Shown here: one piece after another, positions 34,383 through 43,060 of the stretch | Layout: the number at the start of each line of letters is the position of its first letter | Numbering within the stretch: the stretch's first letter is position 1 | Assembly: GCA_021151625.1 (NCBI GenBank) | Contig: JAGKWY010000033.1 | Span: forward strand, 13,765-77,764 | DNA: 64,000 nt | From: Gammaproteobacteria bacterium | GTDB taxonomy: Bacteria; Pseudomonadota; Gammaproteobacteria; Pseudomonadales; Cellvibrionaceae | Direction of reading: 5' to 3' | The notes under the pieces: model-generated | Seen by the model: only the letters and a program-made list of their open reading frames with translations | What the model was told of the DNA's origin: nothing | The model's database searches: none | Translations under genes and position numbers: made by a program

Positions 34383-36056
34383 GTGAGCAAACTTATCGGT
34401 GAAATGCTCGTCGAGCGCGGCCTGGTACAGCCCGACGATGTAAAAAAAGCCCTGCAATTGCAGCAATCGACTGGTGGTCGCATAGGCGCCGGCCTGGTGC
34501 GTATGGGCGCTGTTGCCGAGGAGCAATTGCTGGATGCTTTATCCACACAGCTGGAGTTGCCGGTAGTTTTGGTGGGGCGCGACCTGCCCGATGCCAGCGG
34601 CCTGTTCAGCCAGATCAAGCAGGGCCGCATCGATATCAACTGGTGCATCGACAATCGCATCATTTATTGGCAAACCGATGAACAGACCTTGAGCTACACA
34701 GGGCGCGATCCTTTATCCGCGTTTGCCAGCGATGTACTTCAGTACCACTACCCCGAATTGACCCTCAAACCGACGCTGATCCTCAGTCATAGCCTGGATA
34801 TCCTGATCGATTATTTGCGCAAGGAATTGAATGCCGAGCGTTTCTTTTCCGAAGGCAGTGAGACCAAAGGCCTGCGTGAACTGGCGGAAGAGGCACCGGT
34901 GGTTGAGCTGGTGAACAATATTTTCTCCAAGGCTGTGACCTTTAATGCCTCGGATATCCACCTGGACCCGCAGGAAGAAGTCTTCCGCGTGCGTTTGCGT
35001 GTTGATGGCATTTTGCAAACCCATCTGGAGCAGCCGATTGATCGCTACCCGGCGGTGGCCTCGCGCGTAAAGCTGATCTCCGAAATCGATATTGCCGAGC
35101 GTCGTTTGCCGCAAGACGGCCGTATTACCACCCGCGTGAATGGGCGTGAGATGGATGTGCGTGTTTCGACTTTGCCTGGTGTGCACGGTGAATCCATTGT
35201 TATGCGTCTGTTACCCAAGGATCGCAAAGAGTTGTCACTCGCGACTTTGGGGTTGGAACAGGACCATATGGATTTGGTTGGCTCACTGATGCAAGAGGCC
35301 AACGGCATTGTATTGGTTACTGGCCCGACCGGTTCGGGTAAGTCCACCACCTTGTATGCTGCCCTGCAGGAAGCAACTGACGGCACACGCAAAATCCTTA
35401 CGGTAGAAGATCCTGTCGAATACCAATTACCTGGCATCACCCAGGTACAAGCCCATGCCGAAATTGGCTATACCTTTGCCAAAGCCCTGCGCGCCTTTTT
35501 GCGTCAGGACCCGGATGTGATCATGGTGGGTGAGATCCGCGATTTGGAAACGGCGCAAATTGCCATTCAATCGGCGCTTACTGGCCATTTGGTGTTATCA
35601 ACCTTGCACACCAACGATTCGCTCTCGGCTTTTACCCGATTAATTGATATGGGCGTGGAGCCGTTTTTGGTGGCGGCGCCGATCAAAGCGGTGCAGGCCC
35701 AGCGACTGGTGCGCAAAATCTGTAAACATTGTGCTAAACCCGCGCAGGTGCCTGAGTCGATTAGCGCAGAATTTGCTGGCTTGAAGCGCGACTTTGCGCC
35801 CAACTGGATGGAAGCGGTGGGCTGTGCAGCTTGCAATAACACCGGTTATTCCGGGCGTATGGGCGTGTACGAGATAGTGCCTATCTCGCCGGAATTGCAC
35901 GACATGATTATCGCCAACACCCCGGTAACCGAAATGCGCAAGCTGGCGCGTCGCCAGGGCCATAGATCCATGTATCAGGATGGCCTGATCAAGGCCGCGC
36001 GTGGCCAGACCACGGTGGAAGAAGTCATGCGCGCTACCAATATTGATGCGGAATAG
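34383..36056 (+). CDS. gspE: Type II secretion ATPase GspE
   Basis: This cytoplasmic hexameric ATPase powers pseudopilus assembly. The 557-residue product has an N-terminal N1E/MshEN-type region (IGEMLVERGLVQPDDVKKALQLQ), a second N domain, Walker A GPTGSGKSTTLYAAL at about residue 312, an Asp box and Walker B (RAFLRQDPDVIMVGEIRD), His box (STLHTNDS) and the zinc-binding four-cysteine module CKHC...CAAC specific to GspE/PilB relatives. The GTG at 34383 starts the recognisable N-terminus; GGAG lies 12 nt upstream. It is the first gene of an Xps-type order E-F-G-H-I-J-K-L-M-N-D. The upstream promoter region may have been disturbed by the junction near 34360. Confidence 0.92.
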   Translation: MSKLIGEMLVERGLVQPDDVKKALQLQQSTGGRIGAGLVRMGAVAEEQLLDALSTQLELPVVLVGRDLPDASGLFSQIKQGRIDINWCIDNRIIYWQTDEQTLSYTGRDPLSAFASDVLQYHYPELTLKPTLILSHSLDILIDYLRKELNAERFFSEGSETKGLRELAEEAPVVELVNNIFSKAVTFNASDIHLDPQEEVFRVRLRVDGILQTHLEQPIDRYPAVASRVKLISEIDIAERRLPQDGRITTRVNGREMDVRVSTLPGVHGESIVMRLLPKDRKELSLATLGLEQDHMDLVGSLMQEANGIVLVTGPTGSGKSTTLYAALQEATDGTRKILTVEDPVEYQLPGITQVQAHAEIGYTFAKALRAFLRQDPDVIMVGEIRDLETAQIAIQSALTGHLVLSTLHTNDSLSAFTRLIDMGVEPFLVAAPIKAVQAQRLVRKICKHCAKPAQVPESISAEFAGLKRDFAPNWMEAVGCAACNNTGYSGRMGVYEIVPISPELHDMIIANTPVTEMRKLARRQGHRSMYQDGLIKAARGQTTVEEVMRATNIDAE

Positions 36057-36068
36057 CGGAGCTGACGA

Positions 36069-37259
36069 ATGCAATTCAGCTACAAGGCGCTCGACCAGAA
36101 TCAGGCAGTAATCAGTGGTGTTATTGAAGCCACCGATGAGCGTGAGGCCGCGCGTCTGATCCGCGAGAAAAACCTGCAGCCGCTGAGCGTTGCTCCACAC
36201 GAAGAAGCCTCCGGCAATATCCGCAAAAAACTCGGGCGTGAGGAAATTACGGTTTCGCTGTTCGAGCTGACCACCATGCTCGAATCCGGTGTTTCCATCG
36301 CCGAAGCCCTGCAGTCATTGCAAGAGGCTGACTCCCATCCGCAACTGCGCAAGTTCTATCGCTCGGCATCGGAACAACTCCAACGTGGTGCCAGTTTTGG
36401 TCAGGCCTTGCGCGCGGCGGAGTTGCAATTACCGGCTTATTTCATCCAATTGGTGGAGGCGGGCGAGGCATCGGGCCAGTTGGGTCAGACTATGCGCCGC
36501 GGTGTGGAGCAGATGGAATATGACCTGTCAGTGGTCAACGAGCTGCGTAACGCGCTGATTTACCCAGCGGTGCTGGTGTTGACTGGCATCAGCGCTGTGG
36601 CACTTATCTTTATTTTTGTAGTCCCAAAGTTCGCCAATTTAATGGACGGTAAACAGGATTTGCCCCTGCTTGCCACAGCGGTACTGTCCACTGGCTTATG
36701 GTTGAATGAAAATTTTTACTGGGTGGCTGCGCTGGTGGTGGTACTGGGCGCAATGCTTGGGATGCAATTTGCCAAACCGGAAGTGCGCCAGGCGCTGCTG
36801 GATAAAATGTCGGGCCTGCCGGTGTTTGGTCGCTGGCTGGCGGAATCGGATATTGCCCGCTGGTCCTCGGTGATGAGTGCCATGCTGGCCAGCCATATCG
36901 AACTCACGCGCGCACTGGATTTGGCGCGCGCCAGCGTGAAAAACTCGCGTCGCAGTAAAGGCTTGTTATCGGCCCTCAACGCGGTGCAATCCGGCGGTAG
37001 TCTGTCCAAGGCGCTGCAAGACAACCAGATTCTTAATGCCACCGCCTACAACCTGATTCGCGCCGGCGAAAAAACCGGTCGCCTGGCGGAGATGCTGCAA
37101 GCGGTGGCCAAGATTTATGAAAACTCCGGCAAAAACCGGATGAAACGGCTGTTGTTATTAATTGAACCCCTGGCGATTGTCTTTATTGGTATCGCGGTGG
37201 GGGTGATTATCCTGGGGTTAATCCAGGCCATCACCAGCGTTAATGATGTAGCGATTTAA
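36069..37259 (+). CDS. gspF: Type II secretion inner-membrane platform protein GspF
   Basis: The 396-residue polytopic protein has two T2SSF domains (VSLFELTTMLESGVSIAEALQSL and DIARWSSVMSAMLASHIELTRAL) and three predicted membrane helices (about 165-190, 215-235 and the C-terminal LLIEPLAIVFIGIAVGVIILGLI). It couples GspE to the pseudopilus base. A GGAG ribosome site lies 7 nt upstream and the gene follows gspE by 12 nt. Confidence 0.93.
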   Translation: MQFSYKALDQNQAVISGVIEATDEREAARLIREKNLQPLSVAPHEEASGNIRKKLGREEITVSLFELTTMLESGVSIAEALQSLQEADSHPQLRKFYRSASEQLQRGASFGQALRAAELQLPAYFIQLVEAGEASGQLGQTMRRGVEQMEYDLSVVNELRNALIYPAVLVLTGISAVALIFIFVVPKFANLMDGKQDLPLLATAVLSTGLWLNENFYWVAALVVVLGAMLGMQFAKPEVRQALLDKMSGLPVFGRWLAESDIARWSSVMSAMLASHIELTRALDLARASVKNSRRSKGLLSALNAVQSGGSLSKALQDNQILNATAYNLIRAGEKTGRLAEMLQAVAKIYENSGKNRMKRLLLLIEPLAIVFIGIAVGVIILGLIQAITSVNDVAI

Positions 37260-37306
37260 GAAATCCCCCAGGGGATTAAACATGAATAATTTTTCAGAGA
37301 CTTTCT

Positions 37307-37741
37307 ATGCGCAATACTAAAACTCACCAACGTGGCTTCACCATGATCGAACTCCTGGTGGTGTTGGTTATCCTCGGCCTGTTAGCCGGCCTGGTTGGCC
37401 CACGCATGTTTGGCAAGGTCGACAGCGCCAAAGTGAAAACTGCTGAAACCCAGCTCAAACTGCTCAAGTCTTCGCTGCAAACCTATCGCCTGGATATGGG
37501 CGAATTCCCCAGTACCCAGGAAGGTCTGGCGGCACTGACCCGCTCACCCGATAACTCGCGCGCCCAGCAAAACTGGAAAGGTCCTTACCTTGACGAAGAA
37601 ATCCCGGCTGATCCATGGGGCAACGCCTACCAATATCGCCGCGAAAAAAATGGTATGCAGGATTTCACCCTCTATTCACAGGGTGCGGATGGCAAGCAGG
37701 GCGGTGAAGAACTGGACGCCGATATTGGCTTGGCCAAGTAG
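37307..37741 (+). CDS. gspG: Major pseudopilin GspG
   Basis: The 144-residue product has a prepilin leader (MRNTKTHQRG) cut before FTMIELLVVLVILGLLAGLVGPRMF, with the Glu5 of the mature protein needed for assembly. It carries the calcium-binding, GspG-specific C-terminal pattern (YRLDMGEFPSTQEGLAAL, GPYLDEEIPADPWGNAYQYR, YSQGADGKQGGEELDADI). This is the main subunit of the secretion pseudopilus, needing the PilD/GspO peptidase encoded elsewhere. The gap from gspF (47 nt) includes a short inverted repeat (CCCCCAGGGG), possibly adjusting stoichiometry. Confidence 0.95.
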   Translation: MRNTKTHQRGFTMIELLVVLVILGLLAGLVGPRMFGKVDSAKVKTAETQLKLLKSSLQTYRLDMGEFPSTQEGLAALTRSPDNSRAQQNWKGPYLDEEIPADPWGNAYQYRREKNGMQDFTLYSQGADGKQGGEELDADIGLAK

Positions 37742-37768
37742 TTCCTTTTCCGGATAAACAGGATCACT

Positions 37769-38164
37769 ATGAGCCCGCGCACCGGTTTTACCCTGATTGA
37801 ATTATTAGTTGTGCTGATGATTCTGGGGCTAACCAGTGCGCTGGTGCTGCCGCGGTTACCCGCTATTTACGAGCAGTTCCAGGACAAATCCGATCAGGAG
37901 CGGTTGATGCAACTGCTCTCCTCGCTTCCCCTTAAAGCCTATACCCGCCAGCAACCAATTAATCTTAAACCGGAAGATGCGCTGCAAACGCTACTAAACG
38001 AAGGCCTGGAAATGGATGGGGAATTAAAACTCCGCCTTAGCCAACCTATCGTCTATCAACCCAATGGTGTTTGCCTGGGGGGGCAAATAGACGTTGAGCT
38101 CAACGGTATTAACCGCCGGTTACAGCTCGCTCCCCCTTATTGTGAGCCGCGCGAACATGACTAG
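37769..38164 (+). CDS. gspH: Minor pseudopilin GspH
   Basis: The 131-residue product has a class III leader (MSPRTG) cut before FTLIELLVVLMILGLTSALVLP, followed by a short globular domain, shorter than most GspH proteins (about 150-190). Order between gspG and gspI supports GspH. The last bases overlap the gspI start by 8 nt, indicating coupled translation. Confidence 0.8.
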   Translation: MSPRTGFTLIELLVVLMILGLTSALVLPRLPAIYEQFQDKSDQERLMQLLSSLPLKAYTRQQPINLKPEDALQTLLNEGLEMDGELKLRLSQPIVYQPNGVCLGGQIDVELNGINRRLQLAPPYCEPREHD

Positions 38165-38585
38165 TGAACGCGGTTTCACGCTGATAGAAGCCATAGTCGC
38201 GCTGGTAATTTTCTCCATGGCGGCCATGGGTATTTACAGCTGGATCAACACCAACCTGATTTCCCTCAATCGCGTTGCCGTAGTGGCCGAGTCCGAATTC
38301 GTCGTCAACTCCGCGCTAGAACGTTTAAAGCTGGTGGATCTGCGCACTGAAACCCAGGGTTCGTTTGATGTGGCGGGTTATCAGGTGCAATGGCGAGCGG
38401 AATTGGTGGAGCCCTGGAAGCAGGGGCGCACGCCCCAGGGTGCTATAGGGCTTTACGACTTAGGCTTGTATAACCTGACGTTGGATCTGTTTAAGGGGGA
38501 TCGACTGGCGACTAGCTACCAATATCGTCAGGCGGTTTACCATCAGGCGCGCGAATTTAAACTGGAGGGCGATGATGACTTCTAA
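38157..38585 (+). CDS. gspI: Minor pseudopilin GspI
   Basis: The 142-residue product starts MTSERG, then FTLIEAIVALVIFSMAAMGIYSWI, with the EAIVAL signature of GspI. GspI nucleates the I-J-K tip complex. ATG 38157 overlaps the gspH end, and the stop overlaps the gspJ start. A longer in-frame reading from 38094 is discarded because the prepilin leader must be short. Confidence 0.88.
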   Translation: MTSERGFTLIEAIVALVIFSMAAMGIYSWINTNLISLNRVAVVAESEFVVNSALERLKLVDLRTETQGSFDVAGYQVQWRAELVEPWKQGRTPQGAIGLYDLGLYNLTLDLFKGDRLATSYQYRQAVYHQAREFKLEGDDDF

Positions 38586-39177
38586 TCGCCACAAGTTGCA
38601 GCGCGCCTTTACCCTAATTGAAATGCTGGTGGTGATGATTATTGTCGCCATGGTGGTCACCCTGATTGTGCAGGGTTTTGGTTATACGCTCGGTGTTTAC
38701 CAACGGGTAGTAAAAAACCAAAACAACGCCTACCAGCAAGTATTTGCCTATGACTGGTTTACTTCCAGCCTGCAAGCGCAGGTTGCCATGCGCCCTAAAG
38801 ATCGCGGACTGGAAGGTGATGCCCATCAGTTAAACACCTTTAGTTATCAACCTCTGTTGGCGCAACAGGGGTTAAAAACCCGCATTGGCTGGGAGCTGGT
38901 TGATCAAAACGGTGAGTTGCAATTGAGTTATCGCGAAGCGAACAACCAATTTATCGTGCAGCGCTGGGTGGGTGCTGCTGGCCACTTCGAATACCTGGAT
39001 GAAAAAGGTCAATGGGTTGCCCGCTGGCCGCTAGAAAAAAGCGAGCTGCAACCTTTACCCAAGGCAATTCGACTAGTGGTTAATAGCGGCCGTGAAACTT
39101 TCAATTATGTTGCGATCAATAACACGCGTTTGCGCGCAGAAGTCACTGCGGAAGAGGTGATGTATGGCCGTGACTAG
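38575..39177 (+). CDS. gspJ: Minor pseudopilin GspJ
   Basis: The 200-residue product has leader MTSNRHKLQRA, then FTLIEMLVVMIIVAMVVTLIVQGF, with a larger globular domain as expected for GspJ. The residue before the cut is Ala rather than Gly, which prepilin peptidases accept in some proteins. Of two adjacent ATGs (38572, 38575) the second has the better distance (5 nt) from GGAGGG. It overlaps gspI and gspK by 11-14 nt. Confidence 0.85.
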   Translation: MTSNRHKLQRAFTLIEMLVVMIIVAMVVTLIVQGFGYTLGVYQRVVKNQNNAYQQVFAYDWFTSSLQAQVAMRPKDRGLEGDAHQLNTFSYQPLLAQQGLKTRIGWELVDQNGELQLSYREANNQFIVQRWVGAAGHFEYLDEKGQWVARWPLEKSELQPLPKAIRLVVNSGRETFNYVAINNTRLRAEVTAEEVMYGRD

Positions 39178-40228
39178 ATCACCGCAACAACAGCAAGGGT
39201 TTATTCTTGCCGCCACCCTCTGGGTGTTAGCGATTATGTTTGTAGCGGTGGGGATTTTTCACACCTATGTACAGCACAAGCTGCAACTGGCTAGTCAGGC
39301 AAAAGCCAATGTGCAATTGCGGCTGGATGCTCACTCAACCTCCCAAACAGTACTTTATCTTCTGGCGAGTTCACGCATGACGCGCTCTGGCCTTACCTTT
39401 TCCCAGCAAGATGAAGCGGCTTACCTGACGGAGGAAGGTCTCCTGAATACCGATCCGGTTGGCGATGAAATGCTGTTGGATGGCACCGCCTATCAAGGAC
39501 TGGGCAGCAGCTATTTTGCGGTGCAGGATTTGTCAGGATTATTAGCTATTAATGTGTCCGAGCCCTATGACCTGGCCAATATGATTGAAAAGTTTGACTC
39601 CAATCCGGTCAATCGAACCCAATTGATCAGTCGTTTGCAGGATTACGTGGATGCTAACGAGCGGGTCAATCTTTCCGGTGCTGAGAAAGAAGATTACCAG
39701 CGCCTGGGGTTGGTGCCGCTCACTAACGATTTTCTGCGCTCGGAAACTGAACTTTATCGTGTGTTAGGTTGGCGCGAATGGCTTGATGCCCATCCTCAAT
39801 TCCAATGGCAAGATTGGTTGAGTGTGCGGCGTGACTCGGTGATGAACCTGAATACCATGCCAAAGGGTTTATTGATGGGTTACCTGGGGCTGGATGAAGA
39901 AACTGCCGATATCTTAGTAAAGGAGCGGGTGACTAATCCTTTTCGTACTGCAGCCGACTTTGTTGCCCGCACCGGTTTACCGATGAACATGGATGATGAT
40001 AAATATCGTTTTTTTGCCTCCAATGAATTCCGCCTGAGCTTGTGGGGCGGGGGGGGACAAGCCGAAGTGATTAGCCTACAATTGACGCCCAATGGCATTT
40101 ATGGCCCATGGCAAATTAACTACCAGTATAGTGTCCAGCGTGTTAATGAAAATAACGAATCTTCTTCCCCGGCCATGGCCCTCGAGCAAACCAGCCTCTT
40201 TGGTCACACCCTGGGTGATAACCGCTGA
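39164..40228 (+). CDS. gspK: Minor pseudopilin GspK
   Basis: The 354-residue product has an N-terminal prepilin-like segment (QQQQGFILAATLWVLAIMFVAVGIF) lacking the Glu5, a feature of the tip subunit GspK, and a large alpha-helical domain with helix-hairpin-helix character (SVMNLNTMPKGLLMGYLGLDEETADILVKER). It caps the pseudopilus with GspI and GspJ. The start overlaps gspJ by 14 nt. Confidence 0.88.
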   Translation: MAVTRSPQQQQGFILAATLWVLAIMFVAVGIFHTYVQHKLQLASQAKANVQLRLDAHSTSQTVLYLLASSRMTRSGLTFSQQDEAAYLTEEGLLNTDPVGDEMLLDGTAYQGLGSSYFAVQDLSGLLAINVSEPYDLANMIEKFDSNPVNRTQLISRLQDYVDANERVNLSGAEKEDYQRLGLVPLTNDFLRSETELYRVLGWREWLDAHPQFQWQDWLSVRRDSVMNLNTMPKGLLMGYLGLDEETADILVKERVTNPFRTAADFVARTGLPMNMDDDKYRFFASNEFRLSLWGGGGQAEVISLQLTPNGIYGPWQINYQYSVQRVNENNESSSPAMALEQTSLFGHTLGDNR

Positions 40229-41255
40229 GGGCACCTTACCTCTTGATGAATTGCCGGGGGCTCACAGTGTCCAGCTAAATTCGCCACGCCTGATTGTTCC
40301 GCGCCAATATCTCTTCTATTTATATGTGTCGCTCAGCAATATCCCTAAAGCCCTGCGCGCAAACCTGATCCAACAGCGTGTGCAGCAGGCTAGCCCTTTC
40401 GCGAATCCTGCAAGCTGGGTTATTCAGGATGAGCAGGCTGCCCAGATTTGGTTTTGGGATGCGGACCTGATTGCGAAGCGTCGCGCGGATAATCCCTCCT
40501 TGCCGCAATCGGTATTACCGGAAGCGTTGTTGCGCCAACCGCTCATTGATGGTTTTTATTTACAAGCCTGCTTGAGTGGTTGGGATATGCAATTCTGGTC
40601 GGCGGGTGAGTTACTTCACACACGCTGGCTGTTGAATAAACCTGATGCACGTATGCAAACGGATTTTGTTCGCCACTGCAGTAAAAGTATTCAGGATGCG
40701 AATTGGCTCGAGCTGGAACCTCGGTTGTTGAATAGTCCCTGGAATGAAAAACCTTTCTGGTCGCGCGAAACCCTCACCCAGGAAAAAATCGCGACCAAAT
40801 TAATCGCCGGCATTTTAGTCGCTTGGGTGTTTTTGGAAGTGGGTTTGGGATTAGGTACAGAAATCAAATCATCCTGGCTTACTGCACAAGTCGCGGAAAA
40901 AAATGAGGCCATGATGGATTTGGTTAATCAGCGTGATGGTGCTTTGCGCCAGCAGGAATTTAATCAGGCAATAGGGCAACTGGTCGCTAATCCTTCCCCT
41001 TTGTATTTGGCTGCGCAGGTTCAGCAGTGCACGACGAATTTCGATTTCGCTATTCTGGATTGGCAATATCAGCGTGGTCAGCTGGTGTTATTGCTGCAAA
41101 AAGAAGGTTTGGATACGCGCGCGCTGATTGAGTCCTGCGCCGCTAATCCAGCCTTTACCGATGTCAGGGTTGAGCCGGGTTTAACGCCGGACCAGACACG
41201 CGTGCTGTTTAGTTTGCCGGGCATGCAACAGGAGGAGCAGAACAATGCTGACTAA
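40215..41255 (+). CDS. gspL: Type II secretion assembly protein GspL (XpsL-like)
   Basis: The 346-residue product starts at GTG 40215, overlapping the gspK stop. It has a cytoplasmic actin-like portion that would bind GspE, one membrane helix (LIAGILVAWVFLEVGLGLG) and a periplasmic ferredoxin-like tail (LDWQYQRGQLVLLLQKEGLDTRALIESC). Position, topology and size fit GspL of the Xps-type operons, although primary sequence similarity in this family is low. A longer frame begins at 40092 inside gspK but lacks a ribosome site. Confidence 0.75.
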   Translation: MITAEGTLPLDELPGAHSVQLNSPRLIVPRQYLFYLYVSLSNIPKALRANLIQQRVQQASPFANPASWVIQDEQAAQIWFWDADLIAKRRADNPSLPQSVLPEALLRQPLIDGFYLQACLSGWDMQFWSAGELLHTRWLLNKPDARMQTDFVRHCSKSIQDANWLELEPRLLNSPWNEKPFWSRETLTQEKIATKLIAGILVAWVFLEVGLGLGTEIKSSWLTAQVAEKNEAMMDLVNQRDGALRQQEFNQAIGQLVANPSPLYLAAQVQQCTTNFDFAILDWQYQRGQLVLLLQKEGLDTRALIESCAANPAFTDVRVEPGLTPDQTRVLFSLPGMQQEEQNNAD

Positions 41256-41850
41256 TCTGCAAAAGCTCCTCACACCGCATTGGTTGCAGTTACAACAGCA
41301 AGCAGGCGCTAACCCGCGGTTGCGCTGGATGTTGTGGGGCATTCTTTACATCTTCCTCATTTACTTTGCGCTTAGCCTGGGTGATTGGCGAGCGGAGCAA
41401 CAGCAATCGATCAATCAATTGCAGCGCACCGCTATTAAGTTGGATCAACTCGAGTCTCAAACAGAATGGCCGCAGCGCTGGGAAACAGAAAAGGCAACTG
41501 GCACCCAGCTTCAACAGCGGTTGTGGAAGGCAACAACGATTGGTTTGGCGGAAGCAGATTTACAAAATTACCTGCGCAACCTGATCAATAAACACAATGG
41601 CGATGGCTTGCGTTTGCGGCTCGCGCCAACAGAGACAGTGGTGCTTGGTGGTGAGAGCCTGTTTAAAGTCAGTGCAGATGTATCTGCAGTAATCAATGTG
41701 ACCCAAATTGATAATCTGATGCGCGCAATGGCAGAGAATCCACAGTCATTGTTAGTGGAGCGTTTTGGTTATAGCTCCCAGCGCGCCGGACAGTTCAATA
41801 TGTTGGTTACGGCTTATTTCAGTAGCGCTGAAACGGGGGCGGAACAATGA
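41245..41850 (+). CDS. gspM: Type II secretion assembly protein GspM (XpsM-like)
   Basis: The 201-residue bitopic protein has a short cytoplasmic N-terminus, a membrane helix (LRWMLWGILYIFLIYFALSLG), a coiled coil and a periplasmic ferredoxin-like domain ending VERFGYSSQRAGQFNMLVTAYF. This is the topology of the GspM/PilO-like partner of GspL. It overlaps gspL by 11 nt and the following gene by 4 nt. Confidence 0.72.
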   Translation: MLTNLQKLLTPHWLQLQQQAGANPRLRWMLWGILYIFLIYFALSLGDWRAEQQQSINQLQRTAIKLDQLESQTEWPQRWETEKATGTQLQQRLWKATTIGLAEADLQNYLRNLINKHNGDGLRLRLAPTETVVLGGESLFKVSADVSAVINVTQIDNLMRAMAENPQSLLVERFGYSSQRAGQFNMLVTAYFSSAETGAEQ

Positions 41851-42365
41851 GTGTATTGCAGCGTTTTGCGCAACTGCCAGCGCATGAACAAATCGTCTAC
41901 AAACTCACCATCAAATTGACTGCGGTGGCATTTGCGCTTGGGGTTATTTGGGTGTTGTTGGGTTTGAGCGATCAATCACCAACAGCCGATAATCCCTGGC
42001 AAGCATCGGTTTTACCTCAAGGGGAAGATGCGATTGGATTATATGTTGCTGTGGCAGAAAAGCCGCGCTGGTTTTCCGAGGCCGGTATTCAGCAAACCAA
42101 ACCAATCGAAGATCCTGCCAAAGCATTGGAAGGGAAACCGGAGAGCATGCGTCTTACCGGTCTGGTAACTAAAGGAAATACTCGCTACGCGTTGTTCGTT
42201 CCAGTAATTCTCTCAGCTGGTGCGGGCAAACCTGCGGTAAGCCAATTAGCAGTGGGCGATAAATTAGTTGGTGATTGGGAGATTACGGCGATTTCAGCCA
42301 ACCAGGTAGATATTCGCCAGGGGGAGGAAACTCGTACCCTGAAAATGTATCAGCCTAAAAAGTAG
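41847..42365 (+). CDS. GspN/GspC-like inner-membrane protein (XpsN-like)
   Basis: The 172-residue product has one membrane helix (LTAVAFALGVIWVLLGLS) and a periplasmic part ending in a beta-rich domain (MRLTGLVTKGNTRYALFV...LAVGDKLVGDWEITAISANQVDIRQGEETRTLKMY) similar to the homology region of GspC, which docks on the secretin. In Xanthomonas-type operons this slot is xpsN, which links the L-M complex to the secretin XpsD. No separate gspC is present in the operon, so this protein probably supplies the secretin contact. Translation is coupled to gspM (ATGA overlap). Confidence 0.7.
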   Translation: MSVLQRFAQLPAHEQIVYKLTIKLTAVAFALGVIWVLLGLSDQSPTADNPWQASVLPQGEDAIGLYVAVAEKPRWFSEAGIQQTKPIEDPAKALEGKPESMRLTGLVTKGNTRYALFVPVILSAGAGKPAVSQLAVGDKLVGDWEITAISANQVDIRQGEETRTLKMYQPKK

Positions 42366-42374
42366 TATTTTTGT

Positions 42375-42392
42375 GTAGCACAAAAGTGCTAC
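42375..42392. promoter_or_regulatory. Palindromic operator of the toxin-antitoxin pair
   Basis: GTAGCAC-AAAA-GTGCTAC (42375-42392) lies 22 nt before the antitoxin start, in the correct place for autorepression by a ribbon-helix-helix antitoxin, with GAGAGGAG as ribosome site between. Confidence 0.6.
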
Positions 42393-42414
42393 CCTGCTCC
42401 GAGAGGAGATTATC

Positions 42415-42684
42415 ATGTCGACTACCAGTATTCGTATTCCTGATGACATAAAAGAACGGGTTGCATTGGCGGCCAAGCAGTCAGGAACCAGTGTGCATAA
42501 TTTTATGGTGCAGGCGATTATTGAAAAAGCCGAGGAGCAAGAGCGCGTAACAGCATTTAATCGATTGGCAGAGCAGCGCCTGGATAATCTGCTGACCACG
42601 GGGCAGACATTGGAATGGAATCAGGTGCGTGAGCAATTGTTAGGGCGTGCTCGACAACTGCAAGACTCCATTACCAAGGAATAA
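42415..42684 (+). CDS. Ribbon-helix-helix antitoxin (type II TA)
   Basis: The 89-residue product has an N-terminal RHH DNA-binding unit: a strand TTSIRIPDDIKERVALAAKQSGTS and helix VHNFMVQAIIEKAEEQE, as in CopG/RelB/ParD-type antitoxins. A C-terminal helical tail would wrap the toxin. It is followed after 1 nt by a ParE-like toxin gene and preceded by a palindromic operator. The pair interrupts the gsp operon between gspN and gspD, in the same direction. Confidence 0.8.
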   Translation: MSTTSIRIPDDIKERVALAAKQSGTSVHNFMVQAIIEKAEEQERVTAFNRLAEQRLDNLLTTGQTLEWNQVREQLLGRARQLQDSITKE

Positions 42685-42685
42685 A

Positions 42686-42979
42686 ATGGCGAAGATTAAG
42701 CTTGCAGAAGGAGTTTGGGAGGACTTTGAGCGTATCCTTGCTCATCTTGCCGAGTTTCAGGTTGAAAATCCTTTGCAGCGAATTCAAACCATTATCCAGG
42801 CTATCGATGTTCTGGAGACTAACGCACTTGTTGGTCGTCCTATTGACTCTGTAAAGCGTGAGTTGGTGATTGGGAATGACTCCAAGGGTTATGTGGCGCT
42901 CTATCACTACTCAGCAGTTATTGATGTGGTATTTGTTTTAGCGGTACGCAGCCAGCGTGAAGCTGGTTATGCGCGCTAA
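42686..42979 (+). CDS. ParE/RelE-superfamily toxin
   Basis: The 97-residue product has the compact fold pattern: N-terminal helices with EDFERILAHLAEFQVENPLQRIQTII, then GRPIDSVKRELVIGNDSKGYVALYHYSAVIDVVFVLAVRSQREAGY, which matches the ParE strand-loop 'R.L....GYVllYr...d.V.vl.irhqReagY'. ParE toxins poison DNA gyrase; RelE relatives cut mRNA, and the lack of clear RelE catalytic residues favours ParE type. ATG 42686 follows the antitoxin stop (TAAA-ATG). Confidence 0.82.
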   Translation: MAKIKLAEGVWEDFERILAHLAEFQVENPLQRIQTIIQAIDVLETNALVGRPIDSVKRELVIGNDSKGYVALYHYSAVIDVVFVLAVRSQREAGYAR

Positions 42980-43060
42980 GCATCAAAACTTGCACCCAAT
43001 CACAGCTTTAATCAAACTACCCGCCCAATTGCCAAAGTCTATGTTTTCCGGGAAATCATA

